Positions 57,441 to 64,000 of a DNA stretch of 64,000 nt are shown here, one piece after another; positions within the stretch are counted from its first letter, which is position 1; every line of letters starts with the position of its first letter. The position numbers and the translations under genes were made by a program. This stretch comes from Oidiodendron maius Zn (Eukaryota > Ascomycota > Leotiomycetes > Myxotrichaceae): assembly GCA_000827325.1 (NCBI GenBank), contig KN832874.1, positions 1,272,067 to 1,336,066 on the forward strand, read 5' to 3'. Below the pieces are notes generated by a model. That model had not been told where the DNA came from. It did no database searches and was given only the letters and a program-made list of their open reading frames with translations.

Positions 57441-58670
57441 CAGTAATGCGTATTCCGTAAGAAACGGCTCAAGTGAGACTCGAGTTTGTCTGGACAGGCT
57501 TTTTCAGAAATTTCCCTATATATCCTTTATTAAACTGTTTTACAGCTACAATATTGCCAACATAATATTAACCTATTCAGGCTTTATTTGAAATTACGTC
57601 TATTATGTTGAAGCGCTGCCAGCAAACATGCTCAGCTTAACCGACCCTTGGCTATTACGCACATACGTCCTTCCCTGATTAGACAGCTCCTACATTCGGC
57701 AGTTGAGTTCCAAGTTCTATAAGATAATAAATACTGTACACCTGCCGAGAATTGGAGGATCTCTTATAATATAGGAGTCTTAGCAACGCCTAATCCGTGA
57801 CTCAAAGAGACTATTGTTAATTAAATCATCCATACCACACTGTCGGGAAGTCTTGTGCGTATTGGAAGACCAGGCTATAGGAGATACACGGAAGGCAAGA
57901 ATAGAACGATTGTATCACTACAGATTCCACGACGTTATAGAATAGAGATATATACCTGATCGCTCTATAGACAACAAATTTAAGTGTTGAACGTCTCGTA
58001 TAAGGTGAGAGGGGGAATCACCACCTCATTATAATGTCGCGGGCAAGACAAAGTAGAAGTTCTTTATTCACAACCTAATCGCTATCCTGTTAAAAGGGGG
58101 TCATTACCCATTATCTACACCTATCCTAATCATGTCTCAGCCCTTGCTCGAAGTACGAACCTGGCGGCGATCACCCCTTAATACTAACCGAGCGGCGTGA
58201 ATACACATCGACAGCCACGTCGTCGATCTAGCTGGAACAGTGCTACTGCTTTAGAAGGTGACCTGTTTCTTTAGTTATGATTTAAAACCTACTTTCCTTT
58301 CTCCATACAACTAAGAGACACTAAAAAGTACTATCGTAAGCCGCGAGTAAGCAAGGACCCACGTGATTGAGCTATAATCTTACCCTTCAGGCCAAGCTCC
58401 CCATAAAAAGACCCTCTTTAATCTCAGTCATATCTCGTCCTAAATTAGATACTCCGTACTTTATTGACATCTTCTAACATACTGCGTGGGGTCGTACACT
58501 AACACAGCCTCGTCTCACATAAGCTGTACCGTCGTATATATCACATGATATTTATCAAACTCGATCTGAAACACCCATGCATTCAGATCAAGATCTCGAC
58601 ACGACGACAATTAACCAGACTTCCATTCAAACTACGCCAGTCTACTTGTCGCCTTAATTAGGTAGTAAAC
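57441..58670. other. Intergenic
   Basis: About 1.2 kb of AT-rich DNA with stops in all frames, ending as the NmrA-like gene promoter. No gene or RNA is recognised. Confidence 0.4.
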
Positions 58671-59996
58671 ATGCGTCGCAATATCCTCGTCACAGGCGCA
58701 ACCGGAAAGCAAGGCGCAGCCTTAATTCGTGCGCTTGTGCAACCCCCCGTGCCTGATCCGGCAAATGAGTACTACATCTACGCGCTTACTCGCGACGATT
58801 CTACCCCCGGTGCGCAGTATCTGGCGCAGATAGGAGAGAATGTCTTATTGGTAAAAGGCGATCTTGATGCGCCGGAATCTATCTTCACGATATTCGAAGA
58901 TGCGAAATCAGAAGGTGGGATTTGGGGTGTCTTTGCTGTGCTAGCGTTCCCAGGTTTGGGAGTCGATGCTAGCGGCGAGGAGGCGCAAGGGAAGGTATGT
59001 GTCTTCTACTCCCAGATTGAGTGGAATTCAAGGGCTGTGAGATGTATAGTTACGATGCTAACGCGGAACCAGATGCTAGCGGATCTTGCGCACCAATTTG
59101 GAGTCAGGGCTTTTGTTTATTCAAGTGCAATGAGAGCAGGCCCGAAGTATGATGACGAAATGATGTTATCTGGACGAGCGAAGGTAAATATTGAGAATCA
59201 TTGCATGAAGTTAGGAGAGAAAGGGTTACCATGGGTGTAAGTATACTTTAAATTCTTGTACTGGCTTCCTAATTTCAATGATGAACGCTGACGCCATCAC
59301 GTGAGATAGCATTTTAAGACCCGGCTTTTTTATGGAGAATTTCGATAATTTTGTTGGATCGATCGCTGCATCTGTATTGAGGAAGGGTCTGCATGAGGAT
59401 ACTACTGTTGGCATGATTGTAAGAAGAGTCAATCCCAGGGTACCGAAAGGCTGCTGATATTGTACAGGCTTCTGAGGATATTGGAAATGTTGCCGCTGGC
59501 ATTTTCAGAGTCCGTATTCCATCCTGAACTTGACTGAATATCAGCTAGGTTGTTATCATGTTTCAATGCTCACTCGTAACAGAATCCAGATAATTACAAG
59601 CGCAGAATTCTTGTCGCTGTTGCTGAATTCGTAACAATGAGCCAGTTGGACGAAGAACATCAGCAGGCCACCGGCAAGCCGATGCCTGCTGTGCCAGCGG
59701 GATTTGCTTGGCTAGTCCTTAAAATGAACAAGGCAACTCAACAGCTGTAAGCGAACCCATCTCCATGACCATCAAGTACAATACCAAATTTCCTTAGGAT
59801 ATCATCTATCGAAAGAAATAACTATGATCGATTATCAGGCGCATACCCCTCATATGATACCGAAGTTAGGCTTGCGAATTCCGCGTACAAAATGAAGACT
59901 TATTATGAGTGGTTGGCGCAAGGGAAGGACTTAGAGAAGGAAGCACGGAATTGGAATCAAGTGTCTTTTTGGAAAATGGCGACTGGTCGTCTGTAA
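58671..59996 (+). CDS. NmrA-like family NAD(P)-binding protein
   Basis: A multi-exon gene. ATG 58671 starts MRRNILVTGATGKQGAALIR, the glycine-rich dinucleotide motif of an atypical short-chain dehydrogenase. Next come YIYALTRDDSTPGAQYLAQI, LLVKGDLDAPESIFTIFEDA and GIWGVFAVLAFPGLG. The first intron (58996 to about 59070) joins to MLADLAHQFGVRAFVYSSAM. Later exons give LRPGFFMENFDNFVGS, ASEDIGNVAAGIFR and DNYKRRILVAVAEFVTMSQL. The gene ends at TAA 59994-59996 after SFWKMATGRL. NmrA-like proteins bind NAD(P) without clear dehydrogenase activity and often act as redox sensors of regulators; others are reductases. The YSSAM segment lacks the YxxxK catalytic pair of classical enzymes. The partner is unknown. 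Confidence 0.8.
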
Positions 59997-60255
59997 GAAT
60001 TTATGAGATATGGGTTTCTGATACTCTAGGTCCGAGATAGAAGTTCGCCAAATTTTGTAATCCGAAATCAATATATTCTCTTTTTACTATACTCATCACA
60101 TAGACAAGGATCCTTGCATCTCGAACAACCCTCTTTCCCTTGGAGCAGTCGTCTCCAACACCAACCCTGCACACCTCCCCAGACCTGAGCCCGGCGAGCC
60201 CTAGGGGCAATTGCAGAATTTTGTTCCCGATCAGCAACTTGTCGAAGGCAGCAGC

Positions 60256-62766
60256 CTATTTCATCCATACCCATATCCAATCGAAGAAAATGCCAATGTT
60301 TTCTTTCGTGAATCCACTCTTAGGGAACTCCAGCCTCCCTTTTCTCACTTCGCTTGTAGCCTGGATCGCATTACATAGATCATTACTGCGCTCTGGTCCC
60401 CACCGCGAGATATAGAACCCATGCCTGCGAATTTTGTAGCCTAAGACCAATAGGACGAATGCCGGTACCTGTGTATATGAGTTAGCGTTGCGTAGAGTGC
60501 CGATCAGAGGTAGGTAAGATAGGAGGAAAACTTACCCCAATATAGTACACTATGAATCGTCGTGTGTCAAAAGGGTTCTCGAGAAATGTTCCGATGCCAT
60601 TGAACATAAGAATTATTATACCTGCAATCATACCGTACATGGCTTTGAGCCATTGTCCATGGGATTTATATGGATATCGCGGGTGGTCGCGATCGTATAT
60701 AGCCGCTTGAGTTGCAGAAATATTTACACGCATCTTGGTTTCTTTAAGTCTATATCATAAAATTAAGATTAGTCCTTAACTAATTAATTTAAGACTATCT
60801 TAGAGTAAAAAATAGGTGATATACGTCTTAAAGAAGCAAAGATAGGCAGCACAAATAAGGATATAGGTAATGAGTGCCGAAATAGTGCTATTCGATTCTA
60901 ACTCATATACTCTCTATACTAAAAGTTAGTAAATTATTTACAGCTCAGAAGGACCCGCTAATTGATACTCACTAATAAAGCAGTCCCAGAGCAACCAACA
61001 TAGCTTATTGTCGCCACTACACCTGATACCAATACTGCCTGGACTGGTACACCTCCCCTACACTCCCGAAGTCTCTTTGTAATCCATTCTGGGCCGGTTT
61101 GGCCATGCAATGCTAGTGTATGTAGGACTCTTGATGCTAAGTACAGACAACTATTGGCGCTAGTAAAAGAAGAGAAGATAAAAACAGCGTTAAAGAAGTG
61201 CGCTAAATTCGGGATACCGGCCTCTACTACTGCGATAATGAAGACTGACTTAGACCCAGGTGACTGCCCTACACCATTAATAAATGGGTGGTCCCTAGGA
61301 ACGACAAAAGAGGCTGTAAGCATCGCTAAAGAGTATAAGATAATAATTCGTATACTAATCTTTCTTGAACCCATCTTCAAACTCTCAGCATTAGCCAATG
61401 CTTTGCTCTCTGCTGCAGTAGAGGCGATAACCTCCATTCCAGTATACGAGAAAATCACATGGACACATGTGGTCCTATAGAGATTTTAGAATACAGAGAT
61501 TTTATAAATATAGCAAGCGAAAGTTAGAGATAACACGTACCACATATTAAGGAAGGTTCCGATTGTGCCATTGATGGATCGTTGCAAGTTGCCATCCTCA
61601 TCCGTGACAGCGTATATTGGGTTAAAGAACGCGTAGGGATGGTCCCAATCTATATCACCCCGAGTTAGTGATCTTCAATCGCACTTGTATGGGAGAGCTG
61701 AGGCTTACACTTGCGTCCTGGTGCTTGTCTGTAATATGCATCCGCCCTTGCTATACGTAATTGTTAGTTTTGAGAGATTTCTGAGATATTGCTGCTCGTA
61801 AGTCCTTACGTGTCATGACGTCTAGGATAAGCATCAATACAATAAGCATGGTGATAAATGTTAATTTAAAGCACCCAAAGAGATATTCAAACTGTCCGTA
61901 AACCTATTATGAATCATAAGCAACAAAATCAGTAGCAAGAACAGTAACTAGGTACTAGCCAAATTACCTTAACTGGAAGCATATTAACACAAATAACAAC
62001 GACTAAACATATCGATACCCATACTGCACTACTAACATATTCTCCAGCGTTCCAATCTAAATAGGTCCTCCCATCATCATACCTAAACTTGATGGTTTGT
62101 GAGACAGCAGTCAATTGGCCAGTAGCTCCAACGGTGCAGGCAAACCAAGACATCCATCCGATGGCAAACCCTACGCCACGATCTAGGAAACGGCGAGGAA
62201 ATTCCAAGGTCGGAAAATTAACAGGCATCAAGGATGCCATTTCACAGAGACACGACACCACGGATGACATGACTGTACCAATCAAGACATAGCATAGGAC
62301 TGCGCCACCAGGTCCAGCAACGGCTAGTGTTGTGCCTGATCCAAGGAAGAGTCCTATGTGGTTTTAGAATGGTTTGAGACGTCAACGACAAGCAGTATTG
62401 GAGTGCCTACCATTCCCAATTGTGTGGGAGAGGGCGATCATCTGTATTGATCAATCAGTACGCTCTCCCGCCAGAACCTCAAAAAACTAAGACTCCTTAC
62501 ATTAATTTGCCTTTCATTCAATGTTCTCCTGGATGCAAATTAATACGAGGATCACAAGGCCCGAATTGAACCGATCCATACCATAGTCGCACCCCTCTGC
62601 GGTCCTTCTGAACATTGACATTCTCATGCTTAAACGATGTAGTACTATAAGCTTCACAATCGGGCACAATGTTTGAATGAGTTGATTGCCAAAAGGACTC
62701 AGGTTCTAGGAACCCGTTGACGTAAGTAGTCACCACTTCTGGAAGCTCGTGATCCATGGCAGACAT
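60256..62766 (-). CDS. Amino-acid permease, AAT/APC family
   Basis: A gene of seven or more exons on the minus strand. The start is ATG 62766 (MSAMDHELPEVVTTY), or 62757. A 53-base intron after RRGVRL joins to WRTLNERQIN, then MIALSHTIGNG, then GLFLGSGTTLAVAGPGGAVL. This is the standard N-terminus of fungal amino-acid permeases. Then follow IGTVMSSVVSCLCEMASLMP, WMSWFACTVGATGQL, VWVSICLVVVICVNMLPVK, MIFSYTGMEVIASTAAESK, VFIFSSFTSANSCLYLASR and the late helices near MYGMIAGIIILMFNGIG. The C-terminus is LEFPKSGFTKENIGIFFDW and ends at TAG 60256-60258. About twelve helices are present. It is a plasma-membrane proton symporter for amino acids with unknown specificity. Several middle exon joins were not resolved base by base, but no stop inside an exon was noticed. 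Confidence 0.8.
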
Positions 62767-64000
62767 CAATTTGCTTGTGGGGAGTTGGTATACCGTCGTT
62801 ACATCAGAATACCACTTATTCCGAATAGCAGGCGAACATAAGGGCATGGAGCGCCGATCTGAAAGGACACGGCTATACAGACTTGGCGCAGATATATGTC
62901 GCGTGAAGGATAAGTCGGGGTAGGCAGCACACTGATCCAGCCGCAAATGTAAGAGTCTGCGTGCGCCTGTGATCAATTGGACAACGTACATCAGCTGAAC
63001 GTGGCGGCAAGAGATCAAATTGAGATGGTGCAAAGGATGATAACAGCTGCAGGTTGTCGGAGGAAAAGGCACCACAAAGTGACCAGAAGAAGAAATGCCG
63101 TAGCTAGAAGTTTGATTCATAAATTTCTAGCCAACAAGATTCCAAGGGACTGCTACTGCACCATAGAGCTTACAATGCTTTCCATGGCAAACACCAGGGT
63201 TATCTTCGGTGTCCGCTTTCGGTCATTCCAGATAAATGTGAAAGGTGATCAAGGGGCGGGAGCTGCGCCGCACACAGCGTCAGACGGGCAGCCTACCAAA
63301 GCCAAAATCGTTTTATTTTACATGGCGTCCCCTAAACATCCTTGCCGATCATGACCGCAGTATTGGTCCATTCGCGTGGTGATTTTCAGCTTTATCGCCT
63401 AACGCGTACGGAGTAGCATCTTCTTAAGAAGCCTGAGTTATCCGTTCGTCTGGCAGCCAATGGACACGCTAATCGTCGGCTACGTCGCATTCGGGGCGAA
63501 TGCGACGTAGGAGGCCGTCGAAGCGAGCCGACGATTAGCAGAGGGGTGTTTGACAAGTCAAATGCATTACTCAAATACGCGCTACATAATAAATGAGGAG
63601 CAATTAGCATTATTTGAATGATATCGGCTCCAACACTGCCACTCTACACAAAGGCCGTGTGTGAAAAATAAGATGATAAAGTAGTCAAATTGGTAGGAGG
63701 TTGCTGGAAAGGTCGGTGGAAGGAGGGGTTGCGTTGTTCTAGCTCAATAGGGTCAAATACAACCTTATCAATTATGTCAAATTCAGCTTTGTAACTTCTG
63801 CTACTGGAGTTTTATATTGCTGCCTTTACTCTACTCTACACCAGACCCTTCTCACCCGTCAAGTAGCATTTGCTTCGAACGTTTTAACCTTGTATGCTAC
63901 ATTCCGACAGGAGGATTCCTTGGCTTAGTTTCTTCTCGTCCTCGATTGACTGCGGTTCCGTGTCTGCGACGACGACCAGCTCCATCCGCTGTGCAGAAAT
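62767..64000. other. Right-hand intergenic stretch
   Basis: Upstream of the permease. It holds the nested inverted-repeat element (63468-63539). The open frames at 62977-63354 (+) and 63392-63610 (-) lack a family match. The last 150 bases might be the start of a gene beyond the window, but nothing can be claimed. Confidence 0.4.
63468..63539. repeat. 72-bp nested inverted-repeat element
   Basis: The outer arms GCTAATCGTCGGC (63468-63480) and GCCGACGATTAGC (63527-63539) are perfect reverse complements. Inside, TACGTCGCATTCG (63481-63493) and CGAATGCGACGTA (63497-63509) form a second perfect hairpin around GGG. The outer arm matches the palindrome at 31416-31439. It could be a miniature or internally deleted DNA transposon. 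Confidence 0.8.

Noticed and set aside
63468-63539. CRISPR-like repeat
   Set aside because: There are only inverted arms, with no spaced direct repeats, and the host is a fungus.

Overview
The window is nuclear DNA of a filamentous ascomycete, most likely a Eurotiales mould (Aspergillus, Penicillium or Talaromyces). This is inferred from short GT-AG introns of about 50-90 bases, Zn2Cys6 regulators, a fungal CBM1 domain, a SAT4-type rhodopsin-domain membrane protein, NACHT-ankyrin NLR-like genes and a cAMP-receptor-like GPCR. About 22 intact genes sit beside several decayed genes and transposon relics, which suggests an accessory or subtelomeric region. Exon joins were read by eye from splice signals and reading frame.

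Layout. 1-0.7 kb: 5' part of an alpha/beta-hydrolase-domain gene running off the left edge. 2.5-10.3 kb: SAT4-like membrane protein, ankyrin protein, four-finger C2H2 factor, a 206-bp fold-back repeat, a GPCR. 10.8-19.2 kb: four same-strand genes: Zn2Cys6 regulator, 3-hydroxyacyl-CoA dehydrogenase, sugar-porter MFS protein, and a secreted polyhydroxybutyrate (PHB) depolymerase with a C-terminal CBM1. 20.3-30.6 kb: DHA2-type MFS, HSL-type hydrolase, second Zn2Cys6 regulator, class III CoA-transferase. 31.9-38.4 kb: secreted GH3 beta-glucosidase and an AAAP amino-acid transporter. 38.4-45.4 kb: gene-poor, with a tRNA-derived SINE candidate, a Tc1-like relic and a broken NACHT-ankyrin gene. 46.6-56.2 kb: GMC oxidoreductase, sulfotransferase-like pseudogene, sorbosone-dehydrogenase-like secreted protein, secreted agmatinase-like enzyme, secreted phosphoesterase. 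56.6-62.8 kb: LaeA-like methyltransferase pseudogene, NmrA-like protein, AAT amino-acid permease. 63.4-64 kb: a short nested inverted-repeat element.

The most interesting system is at 13.5-19.7 kb. The palindrome CGGATCCG (CGG-N2-CCG, the kind of site a Zn2Cys6 dimer could bind) occurs seven times in 4.8 kb, always within 240-540 bp upstream of the start codons of the 3-hydroxyacyl-CoA dehydrogenase, the MFS transporter and the PHB depolymerase. I found only one other copy in the window, inside a coding region. A shared switch for extracellular PHB cleavage, uptake and beta-oxidation-type use of the 3-hydroxybutyrate is a coherent hypothesis. The nearby Zn2Cys6 gene is the candidate regulator, and the CoA-transferase at 28.8 kb is a more distant possible activating enzyme. 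The second notable element is at 40.36-40.94 kb: a tRNA-like head with A and B boxes, an unrelated body, an (AAT)n tail and a perfect 13-bp target duplication.
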